NCBI GenBank assembly: GCA_002205965.3 | Contig: NADL03000654.1 | Span: 1-64,000, forward strand | Origin: Kappaphycus alvarezii | Lineage: Eukaryota; Rhodophyta; Florideophyceae; Gigartinales; Solieriaceae | Direction: 5' to 3' | Length of the DNA stretch: 64,000 nucleotides | Part shown: in pieces, positions 32,939 through 44,064 of the stretch | How the letters are laid out: every line of letters starts with the position of its first letter | Position numbering within the stretch: position 1 is the first letter of the stretch | The notes under the pieces: model-generated | What the model saw: the letters and a program-made list of their open reading frames with translations, nothing else | The model's database searches: none | What the model was told of the DNA's origin: nothing | Translations under genes and position numbers: made by a program

Positions 32939-34658
32939 CCTCCCGTTTCCTTCCTCCAAGGACCCGTTTTAAATATCAATAGACACTACTCATTTACTAA
33001 CTTTTATGACTAACATATTCTTTTAGTGGTTTAGAAGTGCACTTGGATTATTGCGCAACCGTACTCGGATTCACGCAGTTGCGCTTAATGGTGAACAGCA
33101 GCGCGGCCTTGCTATTCAAACTAAACGGCTATTATCCTATGCGCATATTCCGTTTGTAGTTGGCGGCTGACCAGTAGAGTTTTACCTCTTCAAATTACCA
33201 GACAACTGTAACCCTTCCTGTCGACATGCCCCTGTTAAAATATTTCGTTGCACTGCTTCGAGATGATCCCTGGAAGATTGTTTCCAGAAAATTCCCCTTA
33301 TTATATCCAGCGTCCCCTTGTAAAGCATGCTGAAATCCGTTGATAACCGAAATAGATAGTAAGGATTCTTCTCAACGACTTAGAACATAAATATATCCAG
33401 CCATGGTGGCGTCCTTCCAGTGTTCCATATGCATGAGGAAGCAACCCATCGGGTTCTGTAACAGCTTGCTACTTAATCAAATGCTTTCTATTATGCCCAT
33501 TGTAGGCCACATGCTGTACCGCGATACGAGATGGACGAACGGTAGTAATTACAGTTTTATGAATAAACTCGAAAACATGCTCCAGGTCGAACATTGTTCC
33601 CTAACTGTTGCAGCATATGTTTGCTTCTGCGCACTTAGGAAATTAAAGGACATATTTGTACCAATTGGATGCCCTGTTTCTCCCGTGAAACAATCCCAAG
33701 CCTCCTAAAATATCTCCGAAAGCTGCAGCGCATGGTGAATGAAGATAAAATCCATATATTTTCAACTAGCTTGTGTAGCAAGTCGCCTCAGAAGTACAAA
33801 AGTGGGAAGTAAGGGAGATTCCGCAGACCAAATTCCAATAGTGAGGCTTTTTCCATGCAGTGGCACTTATCACATCCGATTTTTTGAACCGAAAAAGAGA
33901 CAGACAGCAAGCCTTCGTAAATCTCTTAAAGTTTAAATTGAAGCAGGATGTATATATACGATTCGAACGCTCATCACATTGTCTGTGCTCATTGCGCTCG
34001 GAAAAGAATCGACTGGCAATACCCACAATAGCCATAGAACTAAAAATAAAAGAACTCAGAAATCTCACATGAAAACGCGCTATACGGTTTAGAGCCGTAC
34101 CCAGCTTTCTGCTGCGAGCTGCACTAATTTGAACCTTGTGGCAGGGTTTAAGTCCACGACCCATGATGACTTTGAGTACGAGGATCAATGCTAGTACTCC
34201 TCCGTTAGTGACATCCTGAAAAGCGTTAGTTCCAGTGTTCTATTTTACTGTAATCATTCCACTTAAAAAAATTAGTGAAAACCTAGTCACACCAGTTAAA
34301 TAAACTTGCTTGCGAAAACACTGAATTTCGGGGGAGTTTGGGGTTGCACTTCCAGCAGGACTTCAGAGCGGGGAACTTTTGGCTGGTTTAACTCTTGGTA
34401 GATACATTCGATCCGTACTTAAAGGAGCTGTGAACCGAGGAAGATTTGGAGCTGGGCTATGCGTGCCGATTAAATATGCTGAATACGAGAGGTACCCTCC
34501 AGACCCTACACGCGCCAGCATTTTCCTGAAGCATGGTACTGCAGAACCAAATTTTGTGGCATGCAAACAAAATCAAAAACAAATTAATAAGCCCTCGCGT
34601 GAGGGTCTACGGACCAAACTAAGATGGGAGAAAGGTTTGGGTATTTTATTCTGGTAAC

Positions 34659-35383
34659 TGATAGGGGTAAATCGGCGGGGGAAGAGATCTTCAGAACCAA
34701 TTACCCTGAGAAGGAGGTGTTGCGAGCGACAAAAGTGCTACCGTGGTATTGTTGAACGAACAAAAGGGAGTCTATATAGAAGAGAGTTGAGAAAGCTACA
34801 AGGAAGTATAAAAGGGGCAGGGTCTACCACCGACGCTCTGCGACCAGCTTGGGAAAAAGTTTTCTTGGGTCTGAAGTTGACTCTCAACTTCCTACTACTC
34901 GGGACTTGGCTTGAAGTTGTCTGCCAACTTGCTTCACCTCCACTAAAGGAAGCAGTTTACTCGGCTTATATAGACTTTTGGCTACCCTAAAAGTCTCAAA
35001 CAAACATACTAATAACCATAAAATGTATTCACGGTAATCGTGTGAACCAGAGAGACTATTAGAAGATATTTCCTCAAGGTAAATATCTAGGTGCCATACC
35101 CATGCCAGCCACCCATCGGCCAGGGGTGGGAATTGATGTCGCCATTATATAGACCTTTCAGAGCTACTTGTAGTATCACCCACAACCTGGAACTGTACTG
35201 ACATCTACTATGACAGCGTGTCCTAAAATGAAAAAAAATCAACCGACGAATTTGCCACATTCACCCAAATTGAAAATATCTTGCAAAGTCAAAAACTGTA
35301 AAAATATCTTCCCAATTCCGATACTGTATACAATCATGGTCCTCATCTAGATTTTTTTTTCCTGTGCGAATTTGCGCACCTCA
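34659..35383 (-). repeat. Solo LTR of G2 short type
   Basis: The 725-base LTR matches 13749-14471 end to end. On the minus strand it runs TGAGGTGCGCAAATTCGC ... CCCCTATCA. It is flanked by GTAAC at 34654-34658 and GTAAC at 35384-35388, a perfect five-base target duplication, so it arose by LTR-LTR recombination. No internal sequence remains. Confidence 0.88.
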
Positions 35384-35388
35384 GTAAC

Positions 35389-35785
35389 AATAAAACTATA
35401 ACGAGAGAGACTACAATATCCCTCTCCATCCCCCACCCTTCCCTCCCTTTCCCCTCCGGAGATGAGTCTGCGCGCGCGGCAAAGCCCACGGCGCGGATCG
35501 TGTGCGCGCGGCGCATCTTAGGGTATCTGCCGTTTCTCACTGACATATGTCCTTCTTACGATTCCTATGGACACAGATCACCATCATTAAAACCATCTCC
35601 ACCAAAGGTACGGAAATTCTCTGTTACTCTGTCGACTCATTCCTCGTCGGAGCCTTACTAGCGCTCGCGAGGGATTCCTCATCCGGATCGCCCCCTTCCA
35701 ACACCTCGGCCACGCTGCCCTACCTCCACCTCAAATCGAGATTGTTTAGTCAAGGCATGATCTCCCAGGGTGATGTGGGGTGATT
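35389..35785 (+). other. GC-rich stretch with a short unassigned ORF
   Basis: A stretch rich in GCGCGC (35470-35515) precedes an open frame at 35547-35783 (MSFLRFLWTQITIIKTISTK). I recognise nothing in it. It lies between a solo LTR and the 3' end of LINE C. Confidence 0.2.
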
Positions 35786-36868
35786 TAACATTTGAAAGAT
35801 ATGGTCGGTTGCGGTACGGAATATCCTACAGGGTGCCGAGTAAACCCCCTGAAATTGCCCTAAAAAGCAGGCTCAAGGCCGCCCAGCAGAGATGCTGCGT
35901 TGGACATTACGGCTGCGGCAGCGTGCCTCTGAGTAAGTACCGTAGGGACCTTGCCATATGCCTCCATCGCTCTAACGGCCAAGTTCTGCGCGACGTCGGC
36001 TAGCACCCTATATGCGTCCAGGTGCCACCCTATGAGAGTGGATATAGGGATAGACACGAGCTTTTTTCTCACGAAGGTTGCAATAAAAGACTCATATCTT
36101 CTATGGTTCGCAGAGAAGGCCGTATTGAGCGAGGTGGCCGGATTAAACGTTTGGGCCCTCCTGTGGGAGGGCGCCAGCGGGTTGGCAAAGGTCACGTCAA
36201 AGAAGTCCGTACCTGCACTGCTTCTCGTCGCCCGAATGTCTGGCCTCGTGTGATTGACCCCGTCCCGCGGTTCGACAACAGTGTGGCGGGCCGTTTTCTG
36301 GAGGTCTTGCGCAAAGAGGACCATTTGATGGTCATGCCGTCAATTTCTGTGCCCACCCTGTCTGCAGCGAAGGAGATGATCCCCGAGACAGTCAAGGGTT
36401 TCGGGGCAGTTTCGTCTCGGGCACGGCACGTCCGAAGGAAACAGCGGGACTTAACAGAAGAATTGGAACCACAGCGCGAATTCACAGGGGTCAATACCGG
36501 TCTTGATACCGGGGCATGGGGAGCAGTACACTCAATCTTTGGGGCCCGGGAGGGCCATGGAGGAGCGAAATGCCTGTCTTCTTTGATCACATGGGGAAAT
36601 GAATTGTTGCTCTGCTGCATGGATTGCGTCTTAGTTTCTTATGCGATGGTGTATTGCGTGAGCAAAAGGCACTAAATTGTAGAATCCCTGTCTGCAGACA
36701 GGAAAGTAACCAATTCTGGTGGGCGTCCAAAGCGTCGTTGTAGATGGTGAGGCTCCTGACAGGAGCAAGCAGGACTACTTTACACAACTTGTTGGTAGCC
36801 TCGCTGTAGACGAGGAAGGCGACCGCGGCGATGTTTTTGGCAGAAGTGGATCCGATCCGAAGGGAGGG
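35786..36868 (-). pseudogene. LINE C zinc knuckle and restriction-like endonuclease
   Basis: Minus frames give LRIGSTSAKNIAAVAFLVYS near 36850, then the knuckle end LDCLGDHLLRC, a TGA, then VLFAQDLQKTARHTVVEPRD, HTRPDIRATRSSAGTDFFDV and TFANPLAPSHRR. The RPD and D-F-F-D-V residues are the endonuclease core. The frame ends AAVMSNAASLLGGLEPAF. The in-frame stop and a frameshift near 36320 disable it. Confidence 0.75.
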
Positions 36869-36869
36869 C

Positions 36870-37425
36870 TGTAAAAATTGGAAAACTATTTAATTGGTTT
36901 TCCACATCGAATAGAGTGATAAAAAATTGCGGAACAATTTTTATCAAAGGTCAACAATTAATTATTTATTTAGTTTGAATCATCGAAAAATAATTTTATC
37001 TATTTTTCACTAACCCATTTTTAATGATTTTCACGTGAAGCAATTCTTATGTCTTTAAGTTGGTTTTTGTATTCTGTAGTTATAATTGCTAGAATTATAT
37101 TGCCAACCAATTATTATTTGGATAAGTGCTCACCTGGATAATTATTCTGTAATTATTATTGAGCATGTATTTGTTCTGCAATAACAATTAAGCTGCTGGA
37201 ATCATCTTTGCAGCTTTACATTCCGATCTGCGGTATAAAATGTTTTAAGACTTTAGAGAAGTTTAGCAAGCCTTGGGCCATCGAACTACCCCCGTCGATC
37301 AATATATATTAGTTTCCTTTCTATTATTATTCTCAATCCAATTCAGGTAATTTCTCGTTCTTTTATTCCAATTTTTTATTTTTAATCTACCCATATCATT
37401 TACATTTTACAAGGGCCGCTTCGCA
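36870..37425 (-). repeat. AT-rich LTR-like repeat, copy 1, inside LINE C
   Basis: About 556 bases, far more AT-rich than the flanks, starting TGTAAAAATTGG and ending TTCGCA. It matches 59182-59750 through blocks such as GGAACAAT, GAATCATC, AATAATT and CCATCGAAC...CGTCGATCA. Both copies sit inside LINEs. TG...CA ends and no ORF suggest a solo LTR. A clear target duplication was not seen, and the strand is uncertain. Confidence 0.55.
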
Positions 37426-37429
37426 TCCA

Positions 37430-38866
37430 GTGATTTCACTGGAAGTTTAAGTTCACGGAAGACCACTTAATCCAGTATCCCCCCTGCCTGATTACAGACG
37501 CAACGCTCAATCACATCGTCAAACATGTCAGCGCCTTCGGCGATGGACGACTCGAGACTACACGCAGTAAATAGCCGAGTTTGCAGACTCCGAAGCGACT
37601 TTGGAGCAGCTGGAACGCTATTTGCGTATCCTCAACTTCAATGATCGTCTCAATAAACGGTTAGACGGACTTCTCGTGGCTAGAGAAAGTTCTCTCGGTA
37701 AAGGTTTCTGTGGCAATTGGAGCGTTGAGAACGAGTTTGCCCTCACTATACTCTTGTTTGAGGACATTTGGATAGAGGCGCTGCACGGACTCTGGAGGGG
37801 CCGTCGGCCACCATATCTTTCATTTTGGCAAAGAGTGGTGCATACCCCTGCTGGTGGTGTCAGAAGACGGGAGGATTTCAACTGCACGGCGGAGTTGATC
37901 AAGGCGTGCGATGATATACCCGTCATCATGGTACCAGAGTTGCATCATTATGCACCACATCAGTTCGCCTTCCTCTTCTTCGGAACATAAGAGTTCTTGG
38001 ATCTTAGGTATAACGGGATGCAGAACCAAGTCGAAGAGGAGGCCGCCGAGACTGTCTCCTTGCCCCGTCCCTTGCATGCTTCTGATAGTGTTGCGACCAG
38101 TCCACATGTAAGCAGCCTCAAGAGCCTAGCACTACGAGACCTACGGTATTAATGGGTCTTGCAGTGTGTTTTAGTAGTAGACTGAGATCAGATGGTAAAA
38201 AGGGTAAATGTGAGGAGTTGTAAGGTGTTTTTTTTATTTTTTCTCTTCCCTGCGATGATTAGTGCAGTGTTTTGATTTTTACAAAGACCAGCACAGTACT
38301 TATACTAGTGGGAACAGTATATGACGCAGCCACAACCAGAGATACATAGTTACGCTTAGGGCGTACAGATTGATGATTTCATACTCAACAAGCGTCAGAG
38401 ACCTGATTCAATAATAGACAATATACGTACGAGCGGACGGAGCGGATGGAGGCTAGCTTTGATGTAATGACAATCACGGACAGATACGGGTTCTCATAAG
38501 CTGAGATCTTCATCCATAAAGTTTTATCCAACGGCGTAAGGGGCGTGCCGGCTATCCACGGAGCCAGATATGCTGGAGCTTTACCTGCGGCAAGTATGTT
38601 TACCACCCTTTTGAGTGCAGGTAGGAATCTAAACCGTCTAGATAAGGATGGGGCCCATAGAAGTTCAACCAAATGGGATGGCCTAAGACCGGAACCTACG
38701 GCGGAGGAACCGGGTTTTAAACCTCTGACAGCTCTCAAGACCCCCTTTTCCGCGAAGTTGCGGAACCACTTGTTTATTTTTCCCGCAAAAAAATTCCTCG
38801 TCCCGTTTGGGAGCTGTGTCTGGGCCTGAATTACGCTGGGGTTTGGTGGGAGGACACCTAGCGAGC
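37430..38866 (-). pseudogene. LINE C reverse transcriptase
   Basis: The fingers are in 38385-38866 (GLKPGSSAVGSGLRPSHLVE, then VVNILAAGKAPAYLAPWIAG, TPLTPLDK). The palm is in 37820-38107 (GTGQGDSLGGLLFDLVLHPV and LWYHDDGYIIA). The catalytic pair DD is kept, but the usual Y-A-D-D reads Y-H-D-D. The sequence between them (38110-38385) is not readable as RT and may carry a small insertion. Frames are broken elsewhere. Confidence 0.7.
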
Positions 38867-39742
38867 TGATATAATGAAAATTGTAGATATTATTTGGCAT
38901 GGTGCGCTGGCTGTGCTGGCACTCTGTGCTGGATAAGCTGGCATGCTGGGCTGGCTCCACTGGCATGCTGGGCTGGCTCCACTGTCACTGTAGTTACAAT
39001 TTTATTTTCAATTATTTTTAGAGGGGGGCTTTGCCCGTACTGTAGTGGTGCAAATAAGGCACATAAGTACTGTATTGGTGCTACGAATTGTGAGGGTTGA
39101 AAACGCTATATAAGGGGCCGGAAAATATAGACCAGGTGGTCCCGACTCTGGGACCGGATGGGGGAGTCCTCAGGGGTCTAGATATTTCGCAGGACGCAAT
39201 GGAGAATTCTAAGCCGTTCGCGGATATTTGTGTGGACTGCCCGGGTGGAATTAATATTTTGGGGGAACTGTTTGGCTCTGATCTAGAGGACAAAGATATT
39301 AAGGAAAGAATCTAGAAGTTTATCCTGATAGTATCTGCTGTTAGTTTTTCTCGTTCACACGATTCCATTTGATGCATTTTATGGTTCTTAGTATATTCGT
39401 TTGAGATTTTAGGGTTAGCCAAAAATTGTATATAATTTGAGTAAAGTGCTTTCTCTTGTGGAAGTCAAGCAAGTTGGCAGAGACCTTCAATTCAAGCCCC
39501 AAGTATTAGAAGGTTGAGAGTCAACTTCAGACCCGAGAAAAATTTTTCCTATACTAGTCGCAGAGCAATAGTGGTAGAACATGATCCATCCATACTTTCA
39601 TGTAGCCATCTCAACACTCTTCGGTGTACACTCCTTTTTGTTAGCTCAACTACACCACGGTAGCACTTTTGTCGCTTGCAACACCTCCTTCTTGGGGCAG
39701 TTGGTTCTAAGGATCTCTTCACCCGACGATTTACCCCTATCA
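38867..39742 (+). repeat. G2-type LTR, long form, inside LINE C
   Basis: It starts TGATATAATG and ends CCCCTATCA. The first 240 bases match 45240-45475, including a TATA box (CTATATAAGGGG) near 39105. The middle encodes the acidic-ORF tail. The last part is R-U5 with a second TATA-like TATATAATTTGAG near 39430. The flanks CGAGC and CCAGG are at best a worn target duplication. Confidence 0.65.
39115..39315 (+). pseudogene. Acidic ORF tail, copy 2
   Basis: The frame reads NIDQVVPTLGPDGGVL, LDISQDAMENSKPFADICVD and INILGELFGSDLEDKDIKER, then TAG. It is clearly homologous to the tails at 20968 and 52650. The N-terminal part and glutamate run are absent; the tail joins directly to the promoter block. 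The function is unknown. Confidence 0.55.
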
Positions 39743-40445
39743 CCAGGCTAAGGCTTGGGCTGCCTTACCAAAAGCGCCCTCCTTGGCCAGTCTTGTGGCC
39801 TGTCTAGTATTCAACCGATGCTACTCGCTGGCAGTTGAGGCTGTCAGTGAATCAGCAGGGCGTCGGGTAGCTGCTTCCCACAGTTCTTGGAACTGTCCTT
39901 GGTTCCACAGTGCAATCTGTTCTCTCATTTTCTCCGCAAGAAACCGTTGTTGGTTCCCGAGTATTTCGGGGTCGGGATGGGACATTGTCGCGATCATAAC
40001 GGCGGGGAACAGGAATGACTTTGTGAGTGCGTGCGAAGCGCCCGGGCCTCCAGGCTGCAAAGCGCGAACGGCGCCGTTCATGGCCTGCGCGTATGTTTCG
40101 GCCAAGCAGCCGCGAAACTTCGTTGGTATATGCGGTACGACGGGGGTGTATGTAGTGCAAATTTGTGCCATGGAAGGTAACGACTGCACGGGGAGTTCCA
40201 GAGGGTTGGGGGTGTCCGGCTGAGTTACGGGGCCAAGCGGGGACTCGAGGTTTGGCGTCAATGGAGCGGGGACATCTTGCAGTTGGACAGCTGCGGCTGA
40301 ATTTTCCTCTTGAACGCCATCAGGGGGAAGATCGAGCGCGGCGCACGGGGTGTGGTGTGCTGCTACGGCACTTCCTGCCGTAATTGGGTCTTGCGGAGAG
40401 GTTTGTAGATTATTGAAGCTGTGCGTACTGAGTATTTGGGGCACT
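39743..40445 (-). pseudogene. LINE C N-terminal domain
   Basis: The 207-residue frame (39821-40444) has a proline-rich start and then the helical domain usual before LINE RTs: VPHIPTKFRGCLAETYAQAM, ASHALTKSFLFPAVMIATMS and FLAEKMREQIALWNQGQFQE. After a stop at 39821 another frame gives RLAKEGAFGKAAQALA, the conserved box that precedes the RT. 40446-40850 continues with no clear domain. Confidence 0.6.
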
Positions 40446-40852
40446 GGGAGTAGGAAACCGTGTAGAACCCGGTATCGCTTGGACCTGAAACCTTGGAGCG
40501 GGCGTATTGGTTGTGACAGCCGCAGTACAACTAGCCGATTTTCGCTAGTTCCCTATTTAGAGTCGCGTATTCGTTGCGCTTCGGCTTCCAAAGATTTGAG
40601 TTCTCGGCGTGTGCGGTGCGTAGATGAGCCAGAAGCTGCGCCACTATTTAGATCCTTAGTTTTTGCTGCGGGCAGAGAGGACAGCGCCCGGGGAGGGGTA
40701 GCGGCCTTCTCGACGCCGGGCCAGCCATGGGGCGGTAGGAGGTCCATTTGGAGCCGTCTGCTTGTATTGGGATGAGCTCTGCTAGGTTGGCAGAAACAGC
40801 ATTTTCGCAATAACGAACGTTCACAGTGACAATACGTACCACACATACCACA

Positions 40853-41905
40853 TCCTCCGACCACCCGCAGCTGTCTTCCTCGCTTACAGCTACGGCTTTT
40901 TTCGATCGTTGTTCATCCCCAGTCCCTGACGAAAGGCTGCAGTCTGCGATCAGAACTGAACTCCTGCTATCGAAGTCCGACAGGTTGTTCTCGTCCGCGG
41001 CAGCTCACGGCCGAGCACGGCTCCTCTCCGTGCGCACATCCTCCGCCTCATCTGTTTTCTCTTCGCTTCCTGATCCCCACTGCGGTGCGTACATGTCCTC
41101 TTCTACGTGGAAAGTCGCTCTGGCTCACCGTCTCAGCATAGTCCTATTCAATGGATCTACTCGCTCTCCGGTCTGCTCCCGCCGCTCGGCCGATATCGCA
41201 CCCGTCCTAGATCCAAGCAGCCAACAAGTGTTGACCTGCAAATACAAAGACGGACTGACTCGTCGGCATCACATCCTCTGCAACGTTCTTGCCCGCTACT
41301 GTAAGGAAATTGGGATCGTCGCCCTCGTCGAGCATCTGCTCCTCTACCAGGATCCCAACTCGTCTGGGCATTCGGAGTCCCCTGCGTTACGAATAGACAA
41401 TAGACATTCCTGCTGCATACGGGCTTCACAGTACCGGTATCACCGTCGACGTTACTGTTGCCCACCCCTCCGCACACCGCCACATTTCGCAAAGTGCGGT
41501 TATTGCAGGCGCTGTCGCAACACTCGCAGAGAGCGAGAAACATCGTCATTACGGCACTTACTGCAACCAAAACGATATCCTTCTCCCCCCCGTCGGGATT
41601 GATATCCATGGCGCCTTGGGCGACGATGGCAAGGGTTTCTTCCGCCGCCTTGCTTTCTTCGCTGCTTCTCGTTGCGATTCCTCCCCTCAACAGGAGCTCC
41701 GCGACATCGCTACCCGTTCTGCGATTAGTCTCCAACTGGGATAGCTCGGATATACCTTCCAAGAGTAAAACGCCCAAACGTTCCCACTAATGCAGGCGCG
41801 ACAGGTTTCCACTCGCCGCCCGAATCCGTAGTTAAACCATGAATACCCTCCGCACGCTTCTGTGCAACATTGTACAACCCATAAAGATTTACCACTACCA
41901 CACCA
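40853..41905 (+). pseudogene. LINE B copy B3, RT C-terminus to 3' end
   Basis: The frame 40826-41602 reads HPQLSSSLTATAFFDRCSSP, then STRSPVCSRRSADI, where the first knuckle Cys is Ser and the His is Gln (SSQQVLTC). The endonuclease RHHILCNVLARYCKEIGIVA follows and shifts frame near 41390. A 48-base motif is inserted at 41737-41784, relative to copy B4. It ends at TAAAGATTTACCAC near 41905. 41906-42052 has no feature I can name. Confidence 0.8.
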
Positions 41906-42052
41906 CTGGACGTCCCAGAACAATGCACCCAACTAAGCGGTTTCTCCTATTACAGAACTTATTACAGTACTGTGTGCCAACCCTCGGGACCGCGGTCCTG
42001 TACTCAAGTATGCACCTCAGACCTCCCCTTTTCAACGCTGTAATTGTCACGA

Positions 42053-42655
42053 AGACGGAATGACTCGTCGTCACCACATCCTCCGCAACGTCCTTGCCCG
42101 CTACTGCAAGGAAGTTGGGATCGTCGCCCTCGTCGAACATCCACTACTCCACCAGGTTCCCGACTCATCTGGGCATTCGGAGTCCCCCGTGCTACGAATG
42201 GACATTTACATACCCGCTGCATACGGGCTTCACAGAACCGATATCGCTTTCGACGTTACTGTTGCCCACCCCTCCGCACGCCGCCACATTTCGCCAAGTA
42301 CGGTTATTGCAGGCGCTGCCGCAACACTCACAGAGCGCGAGAAACATCGTCATTACGGCACTTACTGCAACCGAAACGATATCATTCTCTCCCCCGTCGG
42401 GATTGATATCTATGGCGCCTTGGGCGACGTCGGTAAGGCTTTTTTCCGCCGCCTTGCTTCCTTCGCTGCTTCCCGTCGCGATTCCTCTCCTCAACAGGAG
42501 CTCCGCGACATCGTTACCCGTTTTGCATTTAGTCTCCAAATAATGCAGGCGCGACAAGTTTCCACCCGCCGCCCGCATCCGTAGTTAAACCATGAATACC
42601 CTCCGCACGCCTATGTGCGACATTGTACGACAAATAAAGATCTACCACCACGTAA
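42053..42655 (+). pseudogene. LINE B copy B4, endonuclease and 3' end
   Basis: The 174-residue open frame 42060-42584 starts MTRRHHILRNVLARYCKEVG, with the endonuclease core RMDIYIPAAYGLHRTDIAFD and VTVAHPSARRHISPS, and ends QARQVSTRRPHP. The 3' end AATAAAGATCTACCACCAC is at 42655. It is 5' truncated just after the zinc knuckle. It is closely similar to B1 and B2. Confidence 0.85.
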
Positions 42656-43125
42656 TTCTCACTAGGGACTTTCTATCAGAAAGTGACCGTTTGGGAAATC
42701 GAGCTCGACGCCAAAGCGCACGGAATCCTTGGGGCGTCTCGACCGGCGATAAAGAGGCGCTTCGTCTTTGCGAATTTCGGATTGAGGATGATGGAAAAAT
42801 GGATCGGGTCGTGCTTTCCTCGCCGAGTGCGTAGGAGTGAGGTAGGGGCTTGTCACCGGGAGTGGCGTAGAGCTTGGTGAGAACCCGGGGAATTGTCGAT
42901 GAAGGTTATGCGTACCCGTAAAAATCGTTTGGAGGGAAATATACCAGTGCGAAACGATGGGGAGGGGCCCACGCCGTGCCGCGCGCGCGAGGTCCGTGCC
43001 ATTGGCTGCGCCGCGCACACGGATGCAGCTTACGCGGGGGAAGAGTATGAAGAGGAGAAGATTAAGAAGAAAAAGACTTTACCAAGCAGGAAAGGGGGGG
43101 CTAGCAGCCCTCAAAAGGGGAAAAT

Positions 43126-43870
43126 CTATCCGAGCCGGGAGCAGTTGAGTTGTCGGCAGTTGATCGCGGCAGAAGTTCGTTGTTGTATGAGCGAACTAAT
43201 TATCGTGAACAAGCGATCGCGCTCGAAGGCAGGGCTACTGCCTTTCCGTAGAGCGATGTACTCAGTAATTCTTGACAGACCTCGTTCGGCACCGGGACCG
43301 GCAGACCCGTATATACCGAAAGCCATCGGGTGGAAGTCGATACGTGGTTCGGCGCAGAGGTGGCCATAGTGGAGAGATTTCGCGCGCTCGGATGCAGCAA
43401 GGGCAGCGAGGGGCGTGTGAATCCGCTGTTGGGCGTATGAAGCGGGTGGGGGCTGATGACAGTGACGTCGTAGCCCTGTGGGACGGGAGAGAAATGGACA
43501 TCATCGATGTAGATATCGAGGCGGCAGCAGGAGTTGGAGGGTCGGTGTAAGTCTTGCGGGAAGGTCTATTCCCGGACAGGGCGAATCCCAATTGATAAAC
43601 GTGATACATCGGAAATGAGGCGGTCAAGGACACAATTGTGGCGCCGAATGGAGCCGTCGGCGCAGGGACAGACAGAGGCATGGTGTCCGTAGAAATCCAG
43701 GGTGGGGACAGTGCGGAAGTGGGCGGCGGCGCAATAGGTGCAGGGTTGTGTGCCAGAGAAGATGTGGACACTAAGACGAAGGCAAACCATGGTTCGGCAG
43801 ACTTTAGGAGCGGCCCGGGTACCGAGATGGCTCTGCAGGAGGTTGTGAAAGGGACGGGAGGCGTGGGAAG
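43126..43870 (-). pseudogene. LINE E zinc knuckle and endonuclease, frameshifted
   Basis: The frame 43566-43790 reads PCTYCAAAHFRTV ... YGHHASVCPCADGSIRRHN, a C-x2-C...H-x4-C knuckle, then ends. Another frame continues DIYIDDVHFSPVPQGYDVTV, where DVTV matches the endonuclease core, and LSVYTGLPVPVPNEVCQELL, the usual C-terminal segment. 42656-43125 is a 3' part with no clear coding. Confidence 0.6.
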
Positions 43871-44064
43871 AAGCGGCGGGAGCTAGGCGTCGGAGTAGCC
43901 GGGAGCATTCGGAGGAGGAGAGGTCGACGGAAGAGAGAAGTTTGGCGCGAAGCGACTCTGTGATCTCAGCAGTAGCGGTTGTCTGGAAGTCAGACAGGCC
44001 GGGGGAAGAAGAGGCGCGGAGGCCAGCAAGGACGGCGGGGGGGGTAGAAACTGTCGGTGAGGCT

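Larger units (their letters stand above)
35786..40860 (-). mobile_element. LINE C, nearly full length, cut by two LTRs
   Basis: Removing the LTRs at 36870-37425 and 38867-39742 joins four collinear LINE parts on the minus strand: N-terminal domain (39743-40445), RT fingers (38385-38866), RT palm (37430-38107) and endonuclease (35786-36700). At the second join, LAKEGAFGKAAQALA continues into SLGVLPPNPSVIQAQTQLP as in other RLE LINEs. Related 3' ends are at 53308-53884 and 58200-58980. Confidence 0.75.

Noticed and set aside
41725..41928. Shared peptides such as LGRYIRAIP and SWKIYPIYP suggesting a small conserved protein
   Set aside because: They are translations of the 48-base dispersed motif in different frames; conservation is at DNA level.
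42957..43148. Basic ORF in the 3' part of LINE E
   Set aside because: Short, arginine-rich from GC-rich DNA, on the strand opposite to the element; no homologue within the window.
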